The position numbers were made by a program, and so were the translations under genes. Shown piece after piece: positions 31,701-39,706 of a stretch of 59,284 nt of DNA. Under the pieces are notes generated by a model, which saw nothing but the letters and a program-made list of their open reading frames with translations, was not told the DNA's origin and made no database searches. Each line of letters begins with the position of its first letter. Position 1 is the stretch's first letter. This stretch comes from a virus: positions 1 through 59,284 of the IMG/VR virus record IMGVR_UViG_3300037119_007415, one strand, 5' to 3'.

Positions 31701-33136
31701 GCCGCGGTGATCAACGCCGACATGGCGGTGGCCGACTCCATGAAGTCATTGGTCCCGTCGAACACGACACCGGCCGCGCCGGTCGGGAACTGCGCGGCGG
31801 TGATGGCCGGGCGTGCTGTTGCGTCGGGCGTCTGTGTCACGGTGACGGCACCGAACTTTGACGCCCACGCCGACACCGGGGATCCCGTGACACCCGAGTC
31901 TGCTTCGAGCCACACTTTGAGTCCCGACACCGGGACGGCTGCGTTGAAGTTGTCGACCTGTACGTTCTGGCCTGCGGTGCCGTTGAACGTCGAGACCTGC
32001 GCGTACATCGGCGACGTCGACGTGAGCCACGCCGGGGTCGCGTTGCTCCACAGGTTCGCCCACGTGATGCCGTCTTGTGATCCGTCCCAGTAGACGGTCC
32101 CGGCTGTCTCTCGGATCCGTAGCCACGGAGGAGATCCGGCCGTTGCGTACGACCCCGACGCGCTGGTCGGTGTCGTCGCCGTGATCGACTGCGCCAGGAT
32201 CGTGTCGCCCGCTTTCGCGAACTCCAAGTAGTTGTTGTTGTCGAGCACGAGGTAGATGTGGAACTCGCCCGTCGCGTCGGCAGGCCACGACGTCACTTTG
32301 AGATAGACGGCCGACTCTTTGAGCGTGTACGCCGTCGCCGACAACACGCCGACGGCGGATCCGACGACCGACGGGATGATCAGCACGTCGTTCTGTGTGA
32401 CGGCGCCGACGACACCGCCCGCCCACTTCGCGGTGTCGATCGTCGTCCCGGTGAAGTCGTCGGCTAGCGCGGCCTCGAACTTCGCTTGCGTGACCGGCAC
32501 GAACGGCGGGATCACGAACGTCAGCGCGCGCCAGTTCGCCGACGTGTTCGTGAACGTGCCGGGGTTCTCCGTCGTCGCCGCCGACAACGCTTTCGTCGCT
32601 ACACCAAGGAACACCGACGACGTCGACGACGCCGACTCGGTGAGCGTGACCGTCGTGTAACCGGCCGGTGACGCCGTGAGCGTGTTCGCCGCCGTTAGCT
32701 GGTCGATGCACACCGCGGCGATGGCAAGCCAATCCTTCGCCGACCCCACGGTGATCGACGGCGGGTCTGCGTTGCCGGACCCGGTCGCAGCGGTTTGCTT
32801 GAAGATGTCGGTCGCGACGTTGACGACGCCGTGCTGCGCCGCGGGGATCCGGCCCATGATGAGCACGATGTCCTGCGCGACGCCGCCGTAGGTGACCGTC
32901 TCGTTCGCGGCGGTGGCGATGCGGGCGAAGACGTCGAGTCGGCCGGTGCCCGTCGAGATGGTGCCGCCGTCGATGAGCGTGTAACCCGTGGGTGTCGTCG
33001 GTGCCGTTGTCGTGTCCGACGAGGCGATGATCAGCAGCAGGTCGCCGATGGCGATACCCGCGGGTTCGTTGACGTTGAGCGAGGCACCCGTCGTTGCCGC
33101 GCTGACGGTGCCCCACGTGACGGTAGGGGCCGTCAT
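28715..33136 (-). CDS. giant repeat-containing virion protein (fibre-like), 1473 aa
   Basis: Residues 1-215 form a beta-rich N-terminal domain (TPTGYTLIDGGTISTGTGRL), followed by a lectin-like sandwich. Next is a laminin G-like module (GLKVWLEADSGVTGSPVSAW...GVVFDGTNDFMES), two 20-residue repeats, and a further beta domain. About 25 tandem copies of a 20-residue repeat (pattern LaGkhPvatSAKaxLxxxr) follow. The C-terminal 50 residues have a second short repeat (ADSanMaIAADS). It is probably a long fibre or decoration on the neck or tail. No enzymatic motif is seen. It is encoded between tail-tube and neck genes, an unusual place for a fibre. Confidence 0.65.
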   Translation of the reverse strand: MTAPTVTWGTVSAATTGASLNVNEPAGIAIGDLLLIIASSDTTTAPTTPTGYTLIDGGTISTGTGRLDVFARIATAANETVTYGGVAQDIVLIMGRIPAAQHGVVNVATDIFKQTAATGSGNADPPSITVGSAKDWLAIAAVCIDQLTAANTLTASPAGYTTVTLTESASSTSSVFLGVATKALSAATTENPGTFTNTSANWRALTFVIPPFVPVTQAKFEAALADDFTGTTIDTAKWAGGVVGAVTQNDVLIIPSVVGSAVGVLSATAYTLKESAVYLKVTSWPADATGEFHIYLVLDNNNYLEFAKAGDTILAQSITATTPTSASGSYATAGSPPWLRIRETAGTVYWDGSQDGITWANLWSNATPAWLTSTSPMYAQVSTFNGTAGQNVQVDNFNAAVPVSGLKVWLEADSGVTGSPVSAWASKFGAVTVTQTPDATARPAITAAQFPTGAAGVVFDGTNDFMESATAMSALITAADAEIFAVFKVASFPTDDGAAYNNATVWGDSLAFSGLHFRASSTLAIAYNWDTAITTATRTIAANTAYIADQLHTGGNLSLTINNGTPATSTSGNTGGLTGVLRLARAQNTVYGPITLGALVIYNRALTSGERAQVYAYLNTKYLGASGGPQALAGKAPTATSAKANTISVARPLGGKHGLATSAKAALTVTAGGGGTIARVDRGTTYQTQATTTDNVETSASFTPAAGSLLLVMMGGVCAGAGTAIAWTASDNFGDTGGTAWTVQKSTLDVFSYGVGCAIAWRRVGTGASAGQITVTETPGGSADRSLWASFEEVTGPAIVVQQAQNTGTGTTLGVSLGVAPAATSWVYSDSFSVFGVPTLPSGFNLVDAYAAGGGAGDGKTAYDPLSAAQTTTWSGLAANGNTAVAVEVAIAGAAQALAGKHPTATSAKGSLRLLWALVGKAPSSTSAKGTIYATRGVGGKHALATSAKATLVITRGLGAKHPVATSARGLLGGIVTLNGKSPVAVSAKSTKLDALRGLAGKHPLATSAKGSTSMAWALNGRHPVVTSAKATASATRRIDGRASTASSAKASVGLARPLDGRAATATNAKATALATTRGLAGRAPVVTNTKASLALALLLAGRHPISTSAKAGLGRLIPLDGRAAAVINARAGQVSIVIPMAGRFPVVVSAKASALSRGVVLAGKHPVATSSRGTVLLSIGLAGRAPLVVSAKTALQATRLLDGRFPTSYAAKGTQRLSAGLTGKHAVVVSAKGSARAAYALSGRHPLAVRAKAINLATQGQVDLAGRHRLAVNSKASVSLAVRLAGRAATSSSARAVLLRTFAVQAKVPLATSAKATLGRSVSLGGRASIVVDAEAAASITRGLAARAPFVVSARGLINTGDLVLAGRAALSFHARGQTLTTSVLLTGRAPITFGARGDVLEVVHETGESWWVTITITADSANMAIAADSTTFTVATDGAGMSVAADAAGTQIMADSIVIEATPVNELASAP
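28935..30457 (-). repeat. array of ~25 tandem 60-bp repeats encoding 20-residue units
   Basis: Within the giant protein, units such as ALAGKHPTATSAKGSLRLLW recur about 25 times at a 20-residue period. The G-[KR] and SAK core is best conserved and turn positions vary. Two further copies lie near 31150-31260 and one in the gene at 19251-19970. DNA copies have diverged, so the array is old. Confidence 0.85.
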
Positions 33137-33157
33137 CGGCGGTTACCTACGCACTCA

Positions 33158-33592
33158 TCAGTACGTGTCGCCTGGGTCACCGGCTTGGAAGATCAACGCT
33201 CCCGCGGCGAACGACGCGGTGTCGTTCGCGCCGATGGCTTTCGAGGTCGTCAACGCACCGAAGCCGATGTAGTCCGCGGTTGTCACACCGGAGATCGTCG
33301 CGCACAGCAGGAAGTGAGTGACCGTGCCCCATGAGCCGGTCGCCATCGGGAACGTCTTTACCGCCGAGTTGTCCTTCACCGCGGGTGTCGTCGCCGACGC
33401 CGCATTCCAGTCGGCAGCGACCGTTGACACCCGGGCGTACGCGTTGCCCGATGGTTCGGTGACCGAGCCCGCGGCTTCGGTCGGGGTCGTCGTCGACAGG
33501 CCGAGGTACAGCGTCGTGGCCGGTGTCCACGTCGGGTCGGTGAAGATGTGGTCGAGGATCTTCTGCTCGAACAGGTCGAAGAAACCGGGCAT
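33158..33592 (-). CDS. tail-associated protein of a common phage family, 144 aa
   Basis: The product contains LYLGLSTTTPTEAAGSVTEPSGNAYARV, a pattern seen in many phage tail-fibre or receptor-binding accessory proteins. A beta-sandwich follows (WGTVTHFLLCATISGVTTADYIGFGAL). It sits directly upstream of the giant repeat protein and may be its attachment or capping partner. Function is not established. Confidence 0.6.
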   Translation of the reverse strand: MPGFFDLFEQKILDHIFTDPTWTPATTLYLGLSTTTPTEAAGSVTEPSGNAYARVSTVAADWNAASATTPAVKDNSAVKTFPMATGSWGTVTHFLLCATISGVTTADYIGFGALTTSKAIGANDTASFAAGALIFQAGDPGDTY

Positions 33593-33601
33593 GTCGTGCT
33601 C

Positions 33602-33817
33602 CTACTCCGTGGCGGGCTGCTGCGTGTTGAGCAGCGCGACCTTGTCAGCCTTCGGTGCCGTCGTGTCGTCGCTGCTGTCGACGAAGTGATCACGATGCAG
33701 CTGCGCCAGGAAACGGTCGGGGATCTGGTCGATGGACAGCCCCGCGGGGACGGTCATCATGTTGCCGACGTCGCCCTGTGGGTCGGTCACCTGCACGTCA
33801 CGATTGACTACGAGCAT
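33602..33817 (-). CDS. hypothetical protein, 71 aa
   Basis: ATG at 33817 overlaps the upstream stop. The product is polar with one likely helix (SIDQIPDRFLAQLHRDHFVDSS). No family recognised; part of the coupled set between the membrane protein and the fibre genes. Confidence 0.5.
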   Translation of the reverse strand: MLVVNRDVQVTDPQGDVGNMMTVPAGLSIDQIPDRFLAQLHRDHFVDSSDDTTAPKADKVALLNTQQPATE

Positions 33818-34182
33818 CAGCCTTGTCCTCCACCGAGCGGGTCCGGGTTCTTGTTCGACGCTATGTGCAGCGACGGTTGCTTCGCGGTGTCGCTGTGGTC
33901 AAACGCCTTCTTGAAGTCGACGATGGCCCCGGTGCCGAGGCCCCAGATGAGCCCGAGGATCACGAGCGACGCGCCGTCCATGTCGTTGAGCGACTGACCG
34001 GCGCCGACGTCCCACGTCTTGGCGATGTCAGCGGCGGACATCAGGAAGGCCGCGCCGATCCCGACGATGGCGGCGAGGACCTGTGTGAGCAACGCACGGA
34101 AGTTCGACGCCGTCACGTTCTTCACCGCGTCGACCAGCTTCCACAAGGCACCCAGCAGTGCCAGATACGTGACCGTTTGCAT
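33817..34182 (-). CDS. membrane protein, 121 aa (holin-like candidate)
   Basis: Three hydrophobic segments can be seen: TYLALLGALWKLVDAV, LLTQVLAAIVGIGAAFLMSA and ASLVILGLIWGLGTGAIV. A charged, Pro/Gly-rich C-terminus follows. The arrangement fits a holin or a membrane-associated assembly protein. Its place among tail genes is unusual for a holin, so the role stays open. Confidence 0.5.
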   Translation of the reverse strand: MQTVTYLALLGALWKLVDAVKNVTASNFRALLTQVLAAIVGIGAAFLMSAADIAKTWDVGAGQSLNDMDGASLVILGLIWGLGTGAIVDFKKAFDHSDTAKQPSLHIASNKNPDPLGGGQG

Positions 34183-34193
34183 GGCTGGCCTCC

Positions 34194-34859
34194 TTACGTT
34201 TGGACCGGGACCGTGACGTACGTCGTCCCGACTACGGGCAACGTCATCGCTGTGGGCAGATACAGGTACGCGGCGTTGCTCGGTGTCGCCACGGGCCAGT
34301 CGTTGAACGGGCCGTTCCCCCAGGCGGGGTTGTCGATGGCTGTGATCTGGAACGACGGCTGGATCTCGGACGCACCGAACGTGCCGGGCGTGTTCATGCG
34401 GAACTTCGTCACTCGTGGGAACACGTGCCAGCCGTACGGCCGCGCCGCGTGCGGCGCACCGGAGGCGTCAACGCGTCGTGTCCACATCTCGATCGACACA
34501 TGGAACGTGTAGTTCTGCGGACCGATCGGCGGGGCCGCCCACCCGATGGCTGCGGTGTCGGTGAGGATGGCGCCGGTCCCGAGGAACTCCATGACGTACG
34601 GGTCAGGCGTACACCACGTGATGTCGGCGGTGACGTTGTCGAACGAGTCCGGCGCGTCGTAGCGGACGCACGTGACGCCCGCGGCATTCGTCGCGCGTGT
34701 CTGCTCGCCGTCGGTGTAGTTGAGCGTCGGGTTCAATTCGACCAGGGCGTCGGACACGTACGCGTTGGATGCCCCCGGCAGGGCAGCCCCGGTGATCGGG
34801 TCGAGCCGCGCCAGGCGGGTACGGAGGACGTGCAGTTGACCGACGGGCTCGTTCGCCAT
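34194..34859 (-). CDS. major tail tube protein (probable)
   Basis: The 221-residue beta-rich product starts MANEPVGQLHVLRTRLARLDP, as many actinophage tube proteins do. It contains VSDALVELNPTLNYTDGEQTRATNAAGVTCV and PAWGNGPFNDWP, and ends in a beta strand. Length and position upstream of chaperones and tape measure fit. No other gene is a better tube candidate, though the giant protein and neck genes intervene. Confidence 0.65.
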   Translation of the reverse strand: MANEPVGQLHVLRTRLARLDPITGAALPGASNAYVSDALVELNPTLNYTDGEQTRATNAAGVTCVRYDAPDSFDNVTADITWCTPDPYVMEFLGTGAILTDTAAIGWAAPPIGPQNYTFHVSIEMWTRRVDASGAPHAARPYGWHVFPRVTKFRMNTPGTFGASEIQPSFQITAIDNPAWGNGPFNDWPVATPSNAAYLYLPTAMTLPVVGTTYVTVPVQT

Positions 34860-34868
34860 CGTGTGCTC

Positions 34869-35708
34869 CTACGGCGTAACGCCCACCCGGAGGTGAGCTC
34901 GGGACGGTTCGTGCATGACGAGGACGTCACGCTGGGCCCACGCCACCATCGTGTTGACGTCCCAGGCGAAGCCCTCGGTCGGCGGCGTGACACGAATGGG
35001 ACCGAGCACGATCTCGGGGATGGTCGTGCCGATGATCGACTGCGCGCCTGGCGCGTCGGCGTGGATCCCCGTGTATCCGGCGTCGCCGATGACGATGTGA
35101 CCCATCGGTGACACCCACACGTCGCCGTCTTTGCGGACGTGGCCGTTGAGCGTCGACAGCGAGAACACGAGCGGCGACATGTGCATCGCCCCCGGCGAGT
35201 TCGTCAACTCGACCGACAACCGTTGATCCATCTGCGCGATGGCGTGGGGCACGTCGTAGGGGCCACCAGCGATGGCGACGGCACCCGTGCGTGCCAACCA
35301 GACGTTGTTCGCCGCCGTGGCCTGGCTGATCACACCGGTCCAGAACTCCGCCGCAATCGACGCCGACTGCGTGTACTCGAGTAGCCGCCGTGCGCGGCCT
35401 TCCCAGTCGCGGGACTGGTCGAGCGACGAGCACCAGTCGAAGGCGTACACCTGAAACGGATAGGCGTCCTCGACGATCGGCTTGTCGTCCGCGCCGAGAG
35501 CGATGGCGGCGTTGGGCGCGCACGTCAACGCACGCGCCCCGTAGGCCTCGCTCGTCGTCGGGTGCGCCTCCGGTTCCCACTCGACGCCTCGACCCCACCG
35601 GGACTCGCCGGCACCTTCGGGTGTCGACACGGTGTTGAGCGTCTGCGCGGCGAGGAGTAGCCCTGCACGGGGTGCCCGTAGAGCGGGTGCATCTCGTACG
35701 TCAGGCAT
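34869..35708 (-). CDS. virion structural protein downstream of the capsid gene, 279 aa
   Basis: The 279-residue product (MPDVRDAPALRAPRAGLL...) contains RDWEGRARRLLEYTQSASIAAEFWTG and VTPPTEGFAWDVNTMVAWAQRDVLVMHEPSRAHLRVGV. It resembles proteins encoded just after the major capsid in actinophages of this type. A structural role (decoration or connector) is likely. ATG at 35708 follows GAGGAAACG. Confidence 0.55.
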   Translation of the reverse strand: MPDVRDAPALRAPRAGLLLAAQTLNTVSTPEGAGESRWGRGVEWEPEAHPTTSEAYGARALTCAPNAAIALGADDKPIVEDAYPFQVYAFDWCSSLDQSRDWEGRARRLLEYTQSASIAAEFWTGVISQATAANNVWLARTGAVAIAGGPYDVPHAIAQMDQRLSVELTNSPGAMHMSPLVFSLSTLNGHVRKDGDVWVSPMGHIVIGDAGYTGIHADAPGAQSIIGTTIPEIVLGPIRVTPPTEGFAWDVNTMVAWAQRDVLVMHEPSRAHLRVGVTP

Positions 35709-35734
35709 CGTTTCCTCCCGGCTAGCCGTTGGTG

Positions 35735-35769
35735 GTGAGCGGCGGGTGCCAGCCAGCCCCGCCGCTCAC
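35735..35769 (-). terminator. hairpin terminator after the major capsid gene
   Basis: GTGAGCGGCGGG / CCCGCCGCTCAC, a perfect 12-bp stem with an 11-base loop, begins 18 bases after the capsid stop. No U-run. It probably tunes capsid against downstream tail expression, or protects the 3' end. Confidence 0.65.
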
Positions 35770-35786
35770 GCTCCATGCCGCCAGGT

Positions 35787-37565
35787 CTACACCGGGGCCG
35801 TGCAAGTGACCGAGGCCGTCGCGGCGACCATCTGGCCGGTCATACACATCGGCGTGTCGTACACGTACGACTCGCCGGGGACCCCGAAGTAGTGGACGTT
35901 CTCGAACGACTCCTCGAACATCATCATGTCGTTGGTGCCGACGAGTGCCGAGTCTCGGATCACGCCGACGTCGAGCGTGCCGCCGTCTAGGAACAGCCAG
36001 TTCCCTTCGGGGAACACGTAGAAGCGACCCCAGTACGGGAAGCCGTTGACAACGCCGGGTGCCTGCGTCCCGAACGGCGGTGCGCCACCGGCTGTCGTGG
36101 TCTGGCCGAACTGGTAGTCACGGGACCAGGACACGTTCACGCCAAGGTTCGCAAACGCTGCGTCGATGAAAGCCGACGCGTCGGCCCGGAGCCGCTCTTC
36201 GAGACGGTCGCCCGTGCCGGTGCGGATCAGGTCGTTGATCATCGCCTGGCGGACCCACTCGAACCCGATGACGCGGATGCGCAGATCACCGTCGGCGATG
36301 CGGTGCCGGTAGCGCATGCCCTCGACGAGAGCGGACAGGGTCGTGAACGTGTCCTTCACGGCACCGAGGAGTGCCGGGCCGGTCACGAGCTTCGAGCCTG
36401 CGGCGATACCGGCGAGGAGCTTCGACTCGGCGTAGCGCGCGTGGTACACGTCGGCGAGACGCATGTACGCCTGTAGCTGCTCGGGGTACCAACGGTCGCG
36501 GAAGTTCCCGATCTTGAAGGCCCGGGTGATGGCGTAGACCTTCGTGGTCGTGTCGACCTCGTTGCAAGCGATGGTCATGAACGGCTTGGTCGCCGGGGCC
36601 GTCGGGTTGATGTCGTTGGCCTCGGTCCAGGTACCGAAGGCTGACGTCACGTCGCCGATCGTCGGCGGGTTGAAGGTCCGCACGCCGCCGCGCACCGCAG
36701 CGAATCGGTTGAGGGCGTCACGCACCGGACGTGCTCCGTCGCCCACGGTCGGCAGGTCGTAGCGGTACGGGACGGGTGCGCAGATGCCGCCCGCCGCGGT
36801 GATGGCCTCGACCGACTGCGAGTCGATGTAGGCGCGGCGTCGATCGAGCTTCTGCTGGTTCGCGTACACGTCGGAGTCGAGGATCAGATCCTCGGTCCCT
36901 TGCATGAGCCCGCGGGCGTCGGCGGTGAGCACCGGCATCGGCGTGTAGCCATCTTGGAACGGCTTGTCGAGCAGAGCGATGGCCGCGTCGAATGCCGCGA
37001 ACCGTTCCGACGGTGTGTCGATGCGTCGCCCGCCTTGGATCCCCGGCAGGTTCATCGCCGCGGTGAGAGCCGCTGTGCGCTGCGCAGACGGCCGCGGTGC
37101 ACGGGAGGAGGGGCGAGGAGCCGCGGCGGGCGCACGGCGCACGACAGCGGGCGTGGACGAAGCCACGACGACAGGCTCGGGCGTGTCCTCGTGTGCTTCG
37201 ACGACGGGCTCGACCTCGGCCTCGGGTGTCTCGTCCTCGTCGACGACAGGTTCGAGCTCTACGGGCTCCCCTTCGTCTTCGTCGGTGTCGTCCTCGCCGG
37301 GACGGAACTGGCGTGCAAGCTCGGCGGCTTCGGCACGACGGGAGTCGGCCGCGGCCTCGCGCCGTTCCGCCTCGACGTTGTACGCGGCTTGCATCTCGGA
37401 AAGCTCACGGAGCGTCGCGACTTCCTCGTCGGTGAGGTCGGCGGGATCTTCGTGCGAGTCGAGCAGGGCGTTGGCCTCGGCTTCGAGCAGGCCGTTGAAC
37501 TCGCCCAGTTCCTCGGCGGTGAGGTTTTCGAGCCCTTGCTGAAGAAGCTCACGCAAACGGTCCAT
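35787..37565 (-). CDS. scaffold-major capsid protein fusion (HK97-type)
   Basis: The 592-residue protein has a helical, acidic N-terminal part (residues 1-190; coiled-coil start MDRLRELLQQGLENLTAEELGE, then a Glu/Pro/Ala linker) like a delta or scaffold domain. A C-terminal HK97-type capsid domain follows (VRGGVRTFNPPTIGDVTSAF, IGNFRDRWYPEQLQAYMRLAD, FIDAAFANLGVNVSWSRDYQF, NWLFLDGGTLDVGVIRDS). The upstream protease would remove the N-terminal part during maturation. Residues RRRAYIDS also occur in the protease. Confidence 0.9.
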   Translation of the reverse strand: MDRLRELLQQGLENLTAEELGEFNGLLEAEANALLDSHEDPADLTDEEVATLRELSEMQAAYNVEAERREAAADSRRAEAAELARQFRPGEDDTDEDEGEPVELEPVVDEDETPEAEVEPVVEAHEDTPEPVVVASSTPAVVRRAPAAAPRPSSRAPRPSAQRTAALTAAMNLPGIQGGRRIDTPSERFAAFDAAIALLDKPFQDGYTPMPVLTADARGLMQGTEDLILDSDVYANQQKLDRRRAYIDSQSVEAITAAGGICAPVPYRYDLPTVGDGARPVRDALNRFAAVRGGVRTFNPPTIGDVTSAFGTWTEANDINPTAPATKPFMTIACNEVDTTTKVYAITRAFKIGNFRDRWYPEQLQAYMRLADVYHARYAESKLLAGIAAGSKLVTGPALLGAVKDTFTTLSALVEGMRYRHRIADGDLRIRVIGFEWVRQAMINDLIRTGTGDRLEERLRADASAFIDAAFANLGVNVSWSRDYQFGQTTTAGGAPPFGTQAPGVVNGFPYWGRFYVFPEGNWLFLDGGTLDVGVIRDSALVGTNDMMMFEESFENVHYFGVPGESYVYDTPMCMTGQMVAATASVTCTAPV

Positions 37566-37709
37566 CTGTGCTCCCCGTGTCCGAGTCTCGGTGTGAGGCG
37601 GTGACGCTCGGGGGCTAGGGCCGTGCCGACGTTCGCACTAGGGGCGATGACGTCGTTGGATCCGCGTGGCCCGGAGGCTATGGCGCCGTCCGGTGCCGGC
37701 GCAAGCACC

Positions 37710-37955
37710 CTACGTTGCCAGCGAGTCTGGCGACGGCCGGGCGTCGTCGATCTCCTCCCGGCCGTAGTCGCAGTCGTGGCAGCCGATGACCCAGCCCTGG
37801 CGGTGCACGATCGTCGGGTTCTCGACGTCGGTGATCATGACGCGTTGACGGAGCAGCGACGGGATCAGACACACGGGGCACCACTCGGGCGAGGGCTCGG
37901 GGTTGAACCGCCAGACCTTGTAGAGCGGCCGGAAGGCCGGGTGGTTCTCACGCAT
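37710..37955 (-). CDS. 81-residue zinc-ribbon protein
   Basis: ATG at 37955 starts a product with C-x2-C pairs CPVC and CHDC, a zinc ribbon, in MRENHPAFRPLYKVWRFNPEP... context. It lies between the protease and the capsid gene; the 144 bp gap to the capsid start has no further gene. Function unknown. Confidence 0.6.
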   Translation of the reverse strand: MRENHPAFRPLYKVWRFNPEPSPEWCPVCLIPSLLRQRVMITDVENPTIVHRQGWVIGCHDCDYGREEIDDARPSPDSLAT

Positions 37956-37958
37956 CGT

Positions 37959-39533
37959 TCAGCCGTGGCGCCGAAGATTCCGCAGCGTCTCCGCGGCCAG
38001 CTGCGCGGCCTCGGCACGCAGCGGTGCCGTGCGTTGGTCGACGAACGTGCGGAACTGCGCCATGCCTGATTCGATCCCGTCGAGGCGCGCCAGGACCGAC
38101 GCCATGACCTGTGCCTCGTCGGTCGGTCCGTGCCCGCCGCAGCCGCATGGTTCTTTCGCCGCGGCACGCGCGACGGGCGCTGTGATGATCGTGAAGCCTG
38201 ACGCCGATGCCGTCATCACGGCTTCGCCCGCGGCGACCTCGATCGGTTCGGTCGAGTCGATGTAGGCACGGCGTCGTTGGATCGGCAGGCCGGGCGCGTT
38301 GACGCCGAGCACCGAGATCAACGACTGCTTGTCGGAGCCGCGCCAGTCGCCGGAGATCCCGCCGGCGCGCAACGTGCGCACGAGTTCGTCGGTCACGCCG
38401 GGACGCAACGCACCGCAGCACCAGCCGCCCATGTGGCCGGGATGCACGATCCCGTCGCCCCAGGCGCATGACGTGTTGGCGTAGTAGTCGCGGGCGTCGT
38501 TGACGTTGAGGAGCCCGCCCGCGTGGTTGCCGCCGACGACGAACACGCCGGTCCCTTCGAGCAGTGATCCGTCGTCGACCTGCACCGCTCCGATGTGGAA
38601 GAACGAAGTGTCGGACGGCGCGGTGATGCACACGTTGGCGTACCCGATGTGGCATCGCTCCCGCGGGTTGAGGTGTCCGTAGAACTGGCCGTCGTCGGTG
38701 ATCACGAGGGGCAGGGCGTCGCCGATGTACGCGCCGGTCTGGTCGTCGTACTGCGGCACGAGACGCGGGTCGCCGTCCTCGGGTTCGGGCTCGAAGAACC
38801 ATGCCCGGGGTGGGCGCAGCGGCGCGGCGGCGGCAACGACTGGTGCCCGCTCTTCGGCGGGTGCCTCGATGTCGTCGCCAGGCGCGGTGTCGTCTAGCTC
38901 GATGTAGACGCCTTCGTTGAAGGCCCCGGCCGGGAGGGCGACGGCGCCGATGATGCGGGCCCGTGTGTAGTGCTCGATGACTTCGTCCATCGCCATGGCG
39001 AACAGGACCTCGCCGTCGTCGGGCATGGCGTCACCTGCCGCGGCGGTGAACGTCGCCGCGCGTTGCCGTGCGACGAACTCCCGAAGGAACGTGCCCATGG
39101 CGAGCGACGCGACCTGTGCCGACGCGAGGATCACGATGCCATCTTCGCCATCTTCGGACTCGGGGTCGGGCGCGGCGACCGAGTCGGGGTTCTGCACGAT
39201 CTCGACGGCCAGGTTGTCCATGTCGACCGACACGCCGAAGCGGGCACCGTGGGATGCCGAGCCCGCTTCCATGCGGCGGATCATCTCCGCGCCTTCGGGG
39301 ATCTCGTCGTCGATGGCCCCGGTGAACACGATCTCGTTGCCGACACGTTCGAGCGTCGTGATGTTCCCGACGTCGACTGCGCCCGCGCCGCCCATGCCTC
39401 CGTGAAGCTGCTGGTCTTTGAGCCAGCCGAACGGCATCGGCGGGTCGATCCACGTGAACGAGTCGAACAGTCGACCGTCGGACGTCTGCACGCCCTCGAT
39501 GGCGAGCACGCCCCGTGTCCGTCGCAGTGTCAT
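37959..39533 (-). CDS. capsid maturation protease, long actinophage type
   Basis: ATG at 39533 overlaps the stop of a 58-residue gene. The 524-residue product begins with a prohead-protease-like domain: GVQTSDGRLFDSFTWIDPPMPF, MRRMEAGSASHGARFGVSVDM and IVILASAQVASLAMGTFL. The His and Ser/Asp candidates are in the first 150 residues. The rest is a Pro/Glu linker and a second domain (CHIGYANVCITAPSDTSFFHIGAV) typical of long actinophage versions, ending in a coiled coil. It should cleave the scaffold domain of the capsid protein. Confidence 0.75.
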   Translation of the reverse strand: MTLRRTRGVLAIEGVQTSDGRLFDSFTWIDPPMPFGWLKDQQLHGGMGGAGAVDVGNITTLERVGNEIVFTGAIDDEIPEGAEMIRRMEAGSASHGARFGVSVDMDNLAVEIVQNPDSVAAPDPESEDGEDGIVILASAQVASLAMGTFLREFVARQRAATFTAAAGDAMPDDGEVLFAMAMDEVIEHYTRARIIGAVALPAGAFNEGVYIELDDTAPGDDIEAPAEERAPVVAAAAPLRPPRAWFFEPEPEDGDPRLVPQYDDQTGAYIGDALPLVITDDGQFYGHLNPRERCHIGYANVCITAPSDTSFFHIGAVQVDDGSLLEGTGVFVVGGNHAGGLLNVNDARDYYANTSCAWGDGIVHPGHMGGWCCGALRPGVTDELVRTLRAGGISGDWRGSDKQSLISVLGVNAPGLPIQRRRAYIDSTEPIEVAAGEAVMTASASGFTIITAPVARAAAKEPCGCGGHGPTDEAQVMASVLARLDGIESGMAQFRTFVDQRTAPLRAEAAQLAAETLRNLRRHG

Positions 39534-39706
39534 CCCAACCTCCCGTAGACCTTGCCGATGATGTTGTCGTCGGCGTCGAACAACTCGATGATCGACTCGG
39601 TCGCAACGGAGTCGTCCACCGCTGCGCCGTCGTCGTTGAAGAACAAGATCACCGCATGATGCGCGCCGTCGGGCAGGTCGTCGCCGTCGATCCGCTTCGT
39701 CATCAT
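39530..39706 (-). CDS. hypothetical protein, 58 aa
   Basis: ATG at 39706 or 39703 overlaps the stop of the portal-MuF gene, and its own stop overlaps the protease start. The product is acidic (DGDDLPDGAHHAVILFFNDDG...) and beta-rich; no family recognised. Full coupling on both sides supports it as real. Confidence 0.55.
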   Translation of the reverse strand: MMTKRIDGDDLPDGAHHAVILFFNDDGAAVDDSVATESIIELFDADDNIIGKVYGRLG

